Shown one piece after another: positions 25,947 through 34,115 of a stretch of 50,447 bases of DNA. Both the position numbers and the translations under genes were made by a program. Source of the DNA: an uncultured Bacilli bacterium (lineage in GTDB: Bacteria; Bacillota_I; Bacilli_A; RF39; UBA660); NCBI GenBank assembly GCA_934096075.1, contig CAKOLN010000009.1:1-50447 (forward strand). Direction: 5' to 3'. The notes under the pieces were generated by a model, which saw nothing but the letters and a program-made list of their open reading frames with translations, ran no database searches and was not told the DNA's origin. The stretch's first letter is position 1. Each line of letters opens with the position of its first letter.

Positions 25947-26000
25947 AATAAATCCTTTCTTTAATTTATTATTCTAACAAATTATTAATTATTAAACAAT

Positions 26001-26024
26001 AAAAAAGATGTAATACTCACATCT
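26001..26024 (-). terminator. Intrinsic terminator after ftsZ
   Basis: Minus strand AGATGT-GAGTATT-ACATCT followed by T6, 14 bases after the ftsZ stop. Confidence 0.75.
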
Positions 26025-26037
26025 CTTATTATCGATC

Positions 26038-27096
26038 TTAAATATCTCTATTTCTTAAAAATGGTGGTAAATCATCATCCTCATCATCTATTGGCTTAGC
26101 TGTAGTTGATGGTGTTGTATATGTTTGATACAAAGGTTCAGTTTCATCTTCAAAACCTGTTGCTATTACAGTTACTATAGCTTCATCAGTTAAAGATTCA
26201 TTTATAACAGCACCAAATATAATATTGATATCAGTGTTAGCAGCACCTCTTATTACTTCAGCAGCATCCTCTGCTTCAAATAATGTTAAAGAATTTCCAC
26301 CAGTAATATTAATAATACAATCAGTTGCACCATTAATAGTTGTTTCTAATAATGGACTAGAAACAGCTTCTTTAGCCGCATCAATAGCTCTATTATCACC
26401 AAATCCTACACCAATACCTATCAAAGCTTGTCCTCTGCTTTCCATAATAGCTTTAACATCTGCAAAGTCTAGATTTACTAAACCAGGAACACTAATCAAA
26501 TCAGATATAGATTGTACACCTAATCTTAATACATTATCTACTTCCTTAAATGCATCAGTCATTGGAGTTGATTTATCAATTAAATCTCTTAATCTATCAT
26601 TTGGAATTACTACATAAGTATCTACATGTTTCTTTAATTCATCTAAACCAAGTAAAGCATGATCCATTCTCTTTTTACCTTCAAACTTAAATGGCTTAGT
26701 TACTATTGCTACTGTAAGACATCCTAATCCTTGAGCTATCTCAGCAATAACAGGAGCAGCCCCAGTACCAGTTCCTCCACCAAGTCCACAAGTAACAAAC
26801 ACCATATCTGCACCTCTTAAAGCATCTTCAATTTCATTTCTGCTTTCTAATGCAGCTTCTCTTCCAACCTCAGGATCGGCACCAGCACCAAGTCCATCAG
26901 TAATTGAAGCACCTATTTGTAACTTTGTTTCAGCTTTACTAGTATTTAAAACCTGCAAATCTGTATTAGCAACAATAAATTCTACTCCTCTTAATCCAGA
27001 TTCAATCATTCGGTTTACAGCATTACATCCGCCTCCACCTACTCCTATAACTTTAATTTTTGCTATTTGTAACATTTCTAATGAGTTTCCTTGCAT
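26038..27096 (-). CDS. ftsZ: Cell division protein FtsZ
   Basis: A 352-residue tubulin homologue that forms the division ring. The nucleotide-binding parts are VGGGGCNAVNRM near residue 18, the signature GGGTGTGAAP near 105, and the T7 catalytic loop with NLDFADVKAIM near 205. The linker is short, and the C-terminal peptide DLPPFLRNRDI is the docking site for FtsA and EzrA. It follows ftsA by 12 bases and has an AAGGAG SD. Length is slightly shorter than Bacillus FtsZ because of the linker. Confidence 0.98.
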   Translation of the reverse strand: MQGNSLEMLQIAKIKVIGVGGGGCNAVNRMIESGLRGVEFIVANTDLQVLNTSKAETKLQIGASITDGLGAGADPEVGREAALESRNEIEDALRGADMVFVTCGLGGGTGTGAAPVIAEIAQGLGCLTVAIVTKPFKFEGKKRMDHALLGLDELKKHVDTYVVIPNDRLRDLIDKSTPMTDAFKEVDNVLRLGVQSISDLISVPGLVNLDFADVKAIMESRGQALIGIGVGFGDNRAIDAAKEAVSSPLLETTINGATDCIINITGGNSLTLFEAEDAAEVIRGAANTDINIIFGAVINESLTDEAIVTVIATGFEDETEPLYQTYTTPSTTAKPIDDEDDDLPPFLRNRDI

Positions 27097-27108
27097 CTTA
27101 CACTCTCC

Positions 27109-28347
27109 TTAATTATCAAAAAAGTAACTATATACTTTTCCAAGTAAACTACTTTCATCTATTTTTTTCTTTTCTTTAAATATTTCTTCTTGACCATCTT
27201 CATCTACAGTAGTAGCCTTTTTATCTCTAAATTTAAGCTTATTATAATAAAAACTTATAACACCTAAAGCAGTACTAAATTTATTATTTCTAACTCCAAG
27301 TTTATTTAAAGTATTAACCTCTTGACTTTTACCAAATATTTCTTTATAAACTTTAGAAAATCCTTCTAATTCAGTACACCCTCCTGTAATGATTATATAA
27401 CTAATTTCCCTCTTTGTTAAGAGATTTATTTGTTTTTTTGCAAGTTCTAATATTTCTCTAACTCTAGAATACACTATTTCACTTACTTCATACTGATTTA
27501 TTTTAATATGTTCCCCAGATTTTGTCAAGCACTCTACTATTTCATTTGTACTAGCATTACTTTTATGAGCTAAAGCAAATGACTCTTTAAGTTTTCTACT
27601 ATCATCTAAACTTAAATCATAAATATAACTAATATCTCTATCTATATTCTTACTTCCTATGTCTAATACTTCAGTACTAACAAGTATTTCATTATCTATA
27701 ATACTCACTTCAGTTTTATTACATCCAATATTAATAACTGCCCCTATTTTATCTTTATATTCGTCTTTTTTAAATGCATAATAATCGGCTTGTCCACCAA
27801 AAGCCAAATCAACAACCTTTATACCTAAACTGTCTAATATTTCTATCAAAGGATATATATTCTTTTTAGGAACCATACCTAATATAGAATTAACTGATAA
27901 CCTAGTAGCTTCTATTCCTTTAGGATTTTTTATCATATCTTTTTCATTTATAATAAAATCTTTACTACTCACACTTACTAACTCTAAATTAGGACTAACT
28001 CTATTATAAACACTAGCCTGCATTACATGAGTTATATCTTCACCAGTAATCTTTTTATCTTCTCTAGTTATTGTAATATAACCTTCTCCTTTAATAAAAT
28101 TAGCATAATATGATGGACTAATTACTATTAATTTATTAATTTTAATACCAAGAATTTCTTCAGTTCTATTTATTGCGGTTTTAATACAAGGTATAGCCTT
28201 CTCACTATCAACAATAAGACCTTTTTTAATACCATTACTTTTAACTTCAGTACATGCTAAAACAAATAATTCATCATTATATATTTCACCAACAATTACT
28301 TTAACACTATTTGAACCTAAATCTAAACTTGTTATTATTTGTTTCAT
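27109..28347 (-). CDS. ftsA: Cell division protein FtsA
   Basis: A 412-residue actin-like membrane tether for FtsZ. The phosphate-1 motif is SLDLGSNSVKVIVGE at residues about 7-21. The SHS2/1C domain spans about 85-165, and the adenosine motif IIITGGCTELEG is near residue 330. The C-terminal LLGKVYSYFFDN is the amphipathic membrane-binding helix. It stands between divIB and ftsZ as in most Bacillota division clusters; the mur genes normally upstream are absent. Confidence 0.93.
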   Translation of the reverse strand: MKQIITSLDLGSNSVKVIVGEIYNDELFVLACTEVKSNGIKKGLIVDSEKAIPCIKTAINRTEEILGIKINKLIVISPSYYANFIKGEGYITITREDKKITGEDITHVMQASVYNRVSPNLELVSVSSKDFIINEKDMIKNPKGIEATRLSVNSILGMVPKKNIYPLIEILDSLGIKVVDLAFGGQADYYAFKKDEYKDKIGAVINIGCNKTEVSIIDNEILVSTEVLDIGSKNIDRDISYIYDLSLDDSRKLKESFALAHKSNASTNEIVECLTKSGEHIKINQYEVSEIVYSRVREILELAKKQINLLTKREISYIIITGGCTELEGFSKVYKEIFGKSQEVNTLNKLGVRNNKFSTALGVISFYYNKLKFRDKKATTVDEDGQEEIFKEKKKIDESSLLGKVYSYFFDN

Positions 28348-28403
28348 AATCCCTCACTTATTTTCTAAATCAATTATACCAAATTATTTATAATTTTCAA
28401 ATA

Positions 28404-29087
28404 TTATTCTTTAATTTCAAAATAATTTCCACTATCTAAATATAAAATTCCTTTATGTTTTCCAAGCTCTTTCTTTATTTTAAAATAATTATTAAATTCT
28501 TTTATTTTATTTAAAGTAATATAAACTTGATTACCATCATTCATATATAAAAGAAATCTTTCACTATCATAACTCGTATTATAATACTCTATTTCACTTA
28601 TCTTATCCAATACTTCTTTATCAACTGAACTAAGTTTACTAATCAATTTATTTTCTACATCATCTGGAACATAATTAATTAATATGGGTACATTACTTTC
28701 AACATTTATATCACTTAACCTAGTACCATCTTCTAAAACATATTCATTATTACTTCTTACTAAATATAATATCTTATACTCTTCTATAGTTATAGTTATT
28801 TTAAATCCTACACCTTTTCTTACTTTAACACTTTTAACTAAAGGATAATTCTTCTTAATCGTATTTTCTACACTAAAACCCAGTGTTTTAAAATAAGAAG
28901 GATATTTATCTAAATGAGTAGTTTCCATTATTTCTAAATCACTTACGTACCTATTTCCTTTAATAACTATATTTTTAATTCGAATTTTAGATAAAAAGTA
29001 TAAAGAAACACTAATAATTGTAATATAAAGGATAAACTTTAAAAATTTATTAAAGTTAAATCTTCTAACTCTTACCTTCTTAACCAT
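28404..29087 (-). CDS. divIB: Division protein DivIB/FtsQ
   Basis: A 227-residue bitopic membrane protein. Basic cytoplasmic start (MVKKVRVRRFNFNKF), one membrane helix at residues about 14-33, then an extracellular POTRA domain (IKNIVIKGNRYVSDLEIME) and a beta domain. DivIB belongs to the FtsQLB complex that controls septal peptidoglycan synthesis. I chose the ATG at 29087 because AGGAGGT lies 6 bases before it. It is shorter than Bacillus DivIB (about 260). It leads the divIB-ftsA-ftsZ run. Confidence 0.85.
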   Translation of the reverse strand: MVKKVRVRRFNFNKFLKFILYITIISVSLYFLSKIRIKNIVIKGNRYVSDLEIMETTHLDKYPSYFKTLGFSVENTIKKNYPLVKSVKVRKGVGFKITITIEEYKILYLVRSNNEYVLEDGTRLSDINVESNVPILINYVPDDVENKLISKLSSVDKEVLDKISEIEYYNTSYDSERFLLYMNDGNQVYITLNKIKEFNNYFKIKKELGKHKGILYLDSGNYFEIKE

Positions 29088-29123
29088 TTCTTTACCTCCT
29101 ATACTACTAAATATTTTATCACA

Positions 29124-29159
29124 CAAAAAAGAAAATAGATATACTTTTATATCTATTTC
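29124..29159 (-). terminator. Terminator between the mini-STAS gene and divIB
   Basis: Minus strand AAATAGATATA-AAAG-TATATCTATTT followed by a C and T6: an 11-bp AT-rich stem. Confidence 0.7.
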
Positions 29160-29374
29160 GTAATCTTAATATTTCCTTTATACATTCTATTATAATCACT
29201 CTTAAGTTCTCTAATCGTTCCACTTTTATATTCATACACTTCTCCTATATTTATTTCTATATTAGAAATATTAAATTCATTTAGTATATTAAATACTTTG
29301 TTTTTCACTTTATTCATTTCAACACTTCCATATAAATCCACAAATAATGTTTCTTCACTATAAATTATATTCAT
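29153..29374 (-). CDS. Short STAS-like protein (SpoIIAA-like)
   Basis: 73 residues that line up over most of their length with my recollection of SpoIIAA: a first strand TLFVDLYGSVE (like VLCIRLTGELD), a helix, the strand IEINIGEVYEYKSG (like IVLNLEDLSFMDSSG), a helix, and GNIKIT. The phosphorylatable Ser region DSSG is replaced by YKSG, and the C-terminal third of the domain is missing. It may be a degenerate or minimal STAS domain. The ATG at 29374 has AGGTGA 5 bases upstream. It lies upstream of divIB, separated by a terminator, and diverges from murT. Confidence 0.4.
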   Translation of the reverse strand: MNIIYSEETLFVDLYGSVEMNKVKNKVFNILNEFNISNIEINIGEVYEYKSGTIRELKSDYNRMYKGNIKITK

Positions 29375-29495
29375 TAATATCACCTGTCTATAATTATAAG
29401 CATTTATAAAATAATTTCATTCAATTCGACAAAACTAGATAAAACTTTCTTTACAGACTTTTACATTTTATATTTTAATTATTTATTTAATACTG

Positions 29496-29501
29496 TATAA
29501 T
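29496..29501 (+). promoter_or_regulatory. -10 element of the murT-gatD promoter
   Basis: A perfect TATAAT 17 bases before the murT ATG, implying a leader of only about 10 bases. No convincing -35 is seen. Confidence 0.4.
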
Positions 29502-29518
29502 ATACCTAGGTGATTAAA

Positions 29519-30868
29519 ATGAAATTAGCATTTGCTATTATAGCTTGTAAAATAGTTAATAAGTTAAGTAGATTATTTAAGTATGAAGGATCAGTAATTG
29601 GAGGAGCTGTAGCATTAAAAATCTACAAAAATTGTTTAAAAGATGTTAAATATCCTAAAACAATAATTGGAATAACTGGTTCTAGCGGTAAAGGTAGTAC
29701 AACAGAATTAACAGCTAAGGTTTTATCTTCAAATGGAAAAAAAGTAGTATATAATAAGAACGGAAGTAATGTTCTAAATGCAGTTGTAAGTTTAGTATTG
29801 AGTAATACTAAATTAAATGGTAGTTTTAATGGAGACATATTATTAATGGAATTAGATGAAAGATACATGAAAGATTCCTTAGAATATTTTAATTTAACAC
29901 ATTTAATAATTACAAATATTACAAGAGATCAACCTCCTAGAAATGCACATCCAGATTTTATAAAAAAAGTCTTATCAGAATCAATAAGTCAAAATACACA
30001 TTTAATACTTAATGCTGATGATCCTATTGTATATAGTTTAAGTTTAAATCACAAAGGTAAAGTAACAACTTATGGAATGGATAAAAATAATTATAGTAAA
30101 AAGACTTTATTAAATAATATAGATGCTGCATATTGTCCGATTTGTGGTACTAAATTAAAATATAGTTTTTATCATTATGGACACCTAGGCAAATACGAAT
30201 GCCCTACAGGTGACTTTAAAAGACCAGAGCCAGACTATTTAGCACATAATATTAATGTAGATAAATACTTTATTTATATTAACAAAAACAAAGTACATTT
30301 ACCATCTAATTTCTTATATTCAGTTTACTTCACAACAGCTACATATGCTCTAGCAAGTGAATTAGGCATTAAAACTGAAGATATATTAAAAGTAATAAAT
30401 GATGAAGCATTTAAACCCAAAAGATTAAATGTATTTGACTTCGATAATAGAAAATGGCAAATGTTAGCAAGTAAAAATGAAAATAATTTAAGCTACAAAC
30501 AATCCTTAGATTTTATAATACACGAAAAAGGTAAAAAAACTGTAATATTAGGATTTGATAACTCATCTAGAAGATATACTGAAAATGATGTAAGTTGGAT
30601 ATGGGATATAGATTTTGAAGAGTTAAATGATGAATCAATAGATAAAATATTACTAATAGGAAGATTCAAATATGATATGCTAGTAAGAATGGAATATACT
30701 GGTATACCAAAAAATAAAATAATATTAATAAACGATTTAGAAAAAGATTTGTTTAATATTCTAAGAACCAAAACTAAAGGAAATATCTACAGCTGTGTAT
30801 GTTTTGACAAAGAAATAGAATTAAAAGCTTTACTAAAGAAAGAAGGTATATCTAATGTTAAAAATTAA
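29519..30868 (+). CDS. murT: Lipid II isoglutaminyl synthase, Mur-ligase subunit MurT (altered zinc ribbon)
   Basis: A 449-residue Mur-ligase-like protein that activates the D-Glu alpha-carboxylate of lipid II for amidation. The P-loop is GITGSSGKGSTTE near residue 52 (FolC-like GKGST spacing), with MELDE near 112. The C-terminal DVSWIWDIDFE is near 350, a MurT signature. The inserted zinc ribbon starts CPICGTKL, but the second half reads ECPTGDFKRP, where relatives have a second Cys; one of four ligands is missing. AGGTGA lies before the ATG. It overlaps gatD by 14 bases. Confidence 0.9.
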   Translation: MKLAFAIIACKIVNKLSRLFKYEGSVIGGAVALKIYKNCLKDVKYPKTIIGITGSSGKGSTTELTAKVLSSNGKKVVYNKNGSNVLNAVVSLVLSNTKLNGSFNGDILLMELDERYMKDSLEYFNLTHLIITNITRDQPPRNAHPDFIKKVLSESISQNTHLILNADDPIVYSLSLNHKGKVTTYGMDKNNYSKKTLLNNIDAAYCPICGTKLKYSFYHYGHLGKYECPTGDFKRPEPDYLAHNINVDKYFIYINKNKVHLPSNFLYSVYFTTATYALASELGIKTEDILKVINDEAFKPKRLNVFDFDNRKWQMLASKNENNLSYKQSLDFIIHEKGKKTVILGFDNSSRRYTENDVSWIWDIDFEELNDESIDKILLIGRFKYDMLVRMEYTGIPKNKIILINDLEKDLFNILRTKTKGNIYSCVCFDKEIELKALLKKEGISNVKN

Positions 30869-31595
30869 AATAGCACATTTATATTATGACATACTTAATT
30901 TATATGGTGAAAATGGTAATGTCAGAGCATTAAAAAAATATATAGAAAGACAGGATGTAAAATGTGAAATACACTTTTTAACAATAAATGATAAAATAGA
31001 TTTTAATGAATATGATTTATTTTATATGGGAATGGGAACTGAAGAAGGTTTATTACTAGTATTAAAAGATATAATAAAATATAAAAAAGAAATTAAAGAA
31101 GCTATTGAAAAAGGTAAATTCTTTATTGCTACAGGCAATTCATTTGAATTATTTGGTGAAGAAATATATAACTTTAGATTTAAGCCTATGGAAGCTTTAA
31201 ATATATTTGAGTATCATACTATGTGGAAAGGATTCCGAATAGTAGAAAGCGTATATGCAAGTACAAAACTTATTAAAGAACCAATAATAGGATTTCAAAA
31301 TAGAAATGGACATATGTATGATGTACAAAAATCTTTATTTAAGTATAAAGAAGGCACTGGTATGAACCTGGGATCAAAACTTGAAGGTTATCACTACAAA
31401 AATTTTTATGGAACGTATTTATTAGGACCTCTATTGATAAGGAATCCACATCTAACAAACTACATAGTTAAGTCACTAATTCATTCAAAAAATAAAAAAT
31501 ATAAGTTTAAAATTTATAATAGAACTACAGAAATAAAAGCATACAATACATATATAGATAATTTTATAAATAAAGAAGATACAGTTAAAAATTAA
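30855..31595 (+). CDS. gatD: GatD-like glutamine amidotransferase subunit lacking its catalytic residues
   Basis: A 246-residue partner of MurT with clear GatD family character: NLYGENGNVRAL near residue 16, LEGYHYKNFYGTYL near 176-189, and full length. GatD should supply ammonia from glutamine using a Cys and a His. Here the nucleophile stretch reads FIATGNSFELFG where the family has ICGGYQFLG, so Cys is Gly94. The GTYLHGP motif reads GTYLLGP, so His is Leu190. The glutamine-contacting Arg region also differs. The ORF is intact and coupled to murT, so this looks like an inactivated but retained subunit, not a pseudogene. A bidirectional terminator follows. Confidence 0.88.
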   Translation: MLKIKIAHLYYDILNLYGENGNVRALKKYIERQDVKCEIHFLTINDKIDFNEYDLFYMGMGTEEGLLLVLKDIIKYKKEIKEAIEKGKFFIATGNSFELFGEEIYNFRFKPMEALNIFEYHTMWKGFRIVESVYASTKLIKEPIIGFQNRNGHMYDVQKSLFKYKEGTGMNLGSKLEGYHYKNFYGTYLLGPLLIRNPHLTNYIVKSLIHSKNKKYKFKIYNRTTEIKAYNTYIDNFINKEDTVKN

Positions 31596-31608
31596 CTGTA
31601 TCATTTTT
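31578..31608. terminator. Bidirectional terminator between gatD and VP3
   Basis: GATACAGTTAA-AAA-TTAACTGTATC followed by T5: an 11-bp stem that includes the gatD stop codon and lies against the VP3 stop. Confidence 0.85.
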
Positions 31609-33124
31609 ATTTGCAACTACCCTCATAATCAACTACATACGGATCATCAGCAGTACCACGACCAGTCACCTTAACACATGATTTTAGAGAAATGGAAGGG
31701 CGAACAGCATCCGCGACGCGCACGTAGACGTCGCTCAAGCTCGCATAGTCGGAATCCCAATTCCACTCGCGCGCATGGCTATCATTCCAGTAGATAGGCG
31801 ACAATGACCACCAAGAACTTGATACTTGTGTTCCAGAACTATTGCTTATAAACCAAGCATATGGTGTACTCATATCTGCATACCATGCTGTTCCCCCAGC
31901 AAAAACTATTTCATCTGCTGTCATTAATGCTATTGGGTAATCTAGTTTCGCACTTGTATTTTCTACACTGAATGCATCTCTTATATCACTACAATTATAT
32001 GTTGGTGTTTTATCTGTATGTAATCTTTTATATGATGCAAAATTAAATCGTGTATTCGATGTTGTATATGAACCTTCTGTTTCTTCACTTCTGTCATTAC
32101 AATATACTGCACTTGTACTTAGGTATTTTTTATAATTTGTTAAGTTATTTTGATACCATGTGTCTATATATGTTTTTATTGTACTATCTGTTGTATTATT
32201 TCTTATTGTATTTAGTGAAGTATCTTCTCCATATTTATAGCCTACATATTTTGGACTCTTAATATTTGTATTAAATGAATTTTCTCCTATATTTCCAGTA
32301 GTTGTATCGTGACTTGTTCCTACATAAAGTAATCTTATACTTCCATCATGATTTGTTCTTATTATTCTCCAGTAAAATCCTCCAAATTTAACCCAGTTAT
32401 TTGTTGTATTTCCAGCATAGTAGTATACATTAACTGGAGCACTAGTTATTCCTGTTATACTTTCTGTTGAAGTAAATAATGTTCCTGTTGTTGTTTCTGT
32501 AAATGGTGCTGAAAAATCATTTGTTCCGTTATTGTTATTACTTCTTGTACTTCTTGTTGGATTATCTCTTAGTATGGCATATGTAAGTGTTGGGTTACTT
32601 CCTTCAGATATATATAATTTACCACTTAATGTGGCTCCCATATCATCTGATTGATCTATATTCGCATCATTTGGATATTGTATTGTTATTGTGTAGTTTT
32701 GAGTAATTCCTTCGTCTATTGATATATTATATGCTAGTACTATATCTTGAACTTTTGGCGACTTTGGTACATCTTCAAAGCTTGTCATGTTGTATCCACC
32801 ATCTGTACTTGTTATTTTGTATTGTAGGTATCCTGTTGTTTTGAATGTATTTATTAAATCTTTTATTACTATGTTATATTTATATGTACTATTAGATTTA
32901 TTTTCTACACTAAATGTTTTTGTCATACTCCAGTTATCTTCCGCTACTACATTTTCTCCTGTTATAGCATCTCCATTATTAAATATTATCCTTAAATCTT
33001 TTGTATTTACTGATATATCTTTTTCTTTTCCTACTATTTGTGTTGCAAAGTATGCGAATGATATTCCTATTAATGAAATTAATACTACTCCTATTCCATA
33101 CAATGCATATTTCTTTTCTTTCAT
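31607..33124 (-). CDS. VP3: TasA-like secreted protein with CLec/DUF6273-like variable domain
   Basis: 505 residues. Signal or anchor segment 1-32 ending SFAYFATQIVG, then a TasA-like domain of the VP1 type (DLRIIFNNGDAI, WSMTKTFSVENKS). The display domain has YYYAGNTTNNWVKFGGFYWRI, AVYCNDRS, WWSLSP and AVRPSISL. The hypervariable block is at residues about 438-476, about 57% GC by hand count. I chose the ATG at 33124 (SD GAAAGGAAG); longer in-frame starts lie inside the leader terminator. Its leader is a near copy of the VP4 leader although the N-terminal coding part resembles VP1, so the family is mosaic. Exported surface display is inferred. Confidence 0.82.
   Translation of the reverse strand: MKEKKYALYGIGVVLISLIGISFAYFATQIVGKEKDISVNTKDLRIIFNNGDAITGENVVAEDNWSMTKTFSVENKSNSTYKYNIVIKDLINTFKTTGYLQYKITSTDGGYNMTSFEDVPKSPKVQDIVLAYNISIDEGITQNYTITIQYPNDANIDQSDDMGATLSGKLYISEGSNPTLTYAILRDNPTRSTRSNNNNGTNDFSAPFTETTTGTLFTSTESITGITSAPVNVYYYAGNTTNNWVKFGGFYWRIIRTNHDGSIRLLYVGTSHDTTTGNIGENSFNTNIKSPKYVGYKYGEDTSLNTIRNNTTDSTIKTYIDTWYQNNLTNYKKYLSTSAVYCNDRSEETEGSYTTSNTRFNFASYKRLHTDKTPTYNCSDIRDAFSVENTSAKLDYPIALMTADEIVFAGGTAWYADMSTPYAWFISNSSGTQVSSSWWSLSPIYWNDSHAREWNWDSDYASLSDVYVRVADAVRPSISLKSCVKVTGRGTADDPYVVDYEGSCK
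31697..31813 (-). other. Variable region of VP3 (strongest candidate DGR VR)
   Basis: A 117-base block from WW to VRP, 67 of 117 bases G or C by hand count. From the SP motif to RP no codon ends in A, and the codons are largely NNC, NNG and NNT (AGC, GAC, GTC, TAC, CGC and GCG are frequent). Adjacent coding sequence is very AT-rich. Confidence 0.75.
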
Positions 33125-33149
33125 CTCTTTTCTTCCTTTCTTCGAGCAC

Positions 33150-33180
33150 GAAAAAATCCATAGACTTGTGCCTATGAATT
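33150..33180 (-). terminator. Attenuator-like terminator before the VP3 SD
   Basis: Minus strand AATTCATAG, an 8-base loop and CTATGGATT plus T5-6, about 25 bases before the VP3 start codon. Same position and core as the VP1 and VP4 copies, with a changed loop. Confidence 0.65.
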
Positions 33181-33209
33181 TAATGTAAAACAAAAACTAT
33201 GAGAGTTAG

Positions 33210-33278
33210 TTAGTAATAACCCCCCCCGAAATTCGTACCAAGTTTGGTACTTAATTCAAAGAGAATTAATTCTTTCAT
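33210..33278 (-). CDS. Candidate leader peptide of VP3 (22 residues, G8 tract)
   Basis: ATG preceded by AAAGGAG at 12 bases; it encodes MKELILFELSTKLG, continues with NF, then three Gly from the G8 tract, and ends YY. The start lies in the 5' arm of a 10-bp long-range pairing (AAAACTATGA with TCATAGTTTT, 33193-33202 and 33275-33284). A G9 version would shift into the frame that reads HSFC, as in the VP1 leader, and would run to a stop inside the terminator's 5' arm. Translation is not proven. Confidence 0.4.
   Translation of the reverse strand: MKELILFELSTKLGTNFGGGYY
33235..33250. promoter_or_regulatory. 16-bp palindrome in the VP3 leader
   Basis: GTACCAA-GT-TTGGTAC is an operator-like inverted repeat, repeated exactly at 48934-48949. 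It could also be an RNA hairpin within the leader ORF. Confidence 0.4.
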
Positions 33279-33312
33279 AGTTTTCGTTTACTCCTTTATT
33301 TTTTACATTTTA

Positions 33313-33341
33313 ATTTTATCAAATCATTTGTTGTTATTCAA
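33313..33341 (-). promoter_or_regulatory. Promoter of the VP3 leader
   Basis: TTGAAT, a 17-base spacer and TAAAAT on the minus strand; the same elements occur before VP4. Confidence 0.6.
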
Positions 33342-33349
33342 TAGAAAAT

Positions 33350-34105
33350 TCAAATTAACATAAAATCAAAACCATAAACTACATAAACTATATATGTTAT
33401 TATTGTACCTATAATTAAAAATGGTCCAAATGGTATAATATTATTTTTTCTATTAAATAAACTATATACCAAAGCCAACAAACTTGATATAAACAAACTT
33501 ATAAATGATGTAATTACACCACCTAAAGTTAATCCCATCAATCCCATAAGCTTAATATCTCCACCACCCAATGATTCCTTTTTAAAGATTTTATCTCCTA
33601 ATAGTTTAATGCATAACATTGATACAAACATTACTATTCCAGCAATGGTAAACTCTAATATTTTAAAATTACTTTTTTCAAATATAAAGTGTATTATATA
33701 AATACTTAATATTCCTAATGCAATTACTCTATCTGAAATATAATAATAACAAATATCACTTATTAAAGTTACTGCTAATACACTAACTAATACTACGAGT
33801 ACAAAAAAATTCATTGTAAATCCACACATATTATAAAATAATAAAAATGTTAACCCAGTAAATAATTCTAATAAAAAATTACTTATACCAATTTTCTTTT
33901 TACAATAATAACACTTTCCTTTAAGAAATATATAAGAAAAAAGTGGTATATTCATATACCACTTAAGTGGTTTCTTACAATGATTACAAAAACTATTTGG
34001 CTTAGTAAGCTTTATTTTATTAGGAATTCTATATCCCATACATGCATAAAAACTTCCCAAACATATACCAAATAGAAATATTGTTATATTAATTAAAATT
34101 TTCAT
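33350..34105 (-). CDS. Type IV prepilin peptidase (PilD/ComC family)
   Basis: A 251-residue polytopic membrane aspartyl protease. The N-terminal cytoplasmic zinc-type loop has two Cys pairs (CNHC near residue 40 and CYYC near 65). The catalytic aspartates lie in SDICYYYISDR near 116-126 and GGGDIKLMG near 180. It cleaves and may N-methylate type IV prepilins or competence pseudopilins. It lies directly downstream of the pilC-like gene, 10 bases apart. No pilin or ATPase gene is in the window, so the rest of the system must be elsewhere. Confidence 0.9.
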   Translation of the reverse strand: MKILINITIFLFGICLGSFYACMGYRIPNKIKLTKPNSFCNHCKKPLKWYMNIPLFSYIFLKGKCYYCKKKIGISNFLLELFTGLTFLLFYNMCGFTMNFFVLVVLVSVLAVTLISDICYYYISDRVIALGILSIYIIHFIFEKSNFKILEFTIAGIVMFVSMLCIKLLGDKIFKKESLGGGDIKLMGLMGLTLGGVITSFISLFISSLLALVYSLFNRKNNIIPFGPFLIIGTIITYIVYVVYGFDFMLI

Positions 34106-34115
34106 AATTTCCCCC

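Larger units (their letters stand above)
33146..33341 (-). repeat. Leader repeat, VP3 copy
   Basis: About 195 bases almost identical to 48847-49040. It covers the promoter, leader ORF, 16-bp palindrome, G8 tract, long-range stem and terminator. Only a handful of substitutions separate the copies. Confidence 0.9.

Noticed and set aside
33124..33193. Longer in-frame start for VP3 (23 extra residues)
   Set aside because: The extra codons run through the leader terminator hairpin and have no SD, while the ATG at 33124 has a good one and starts the conserved MKEKKY sequence.
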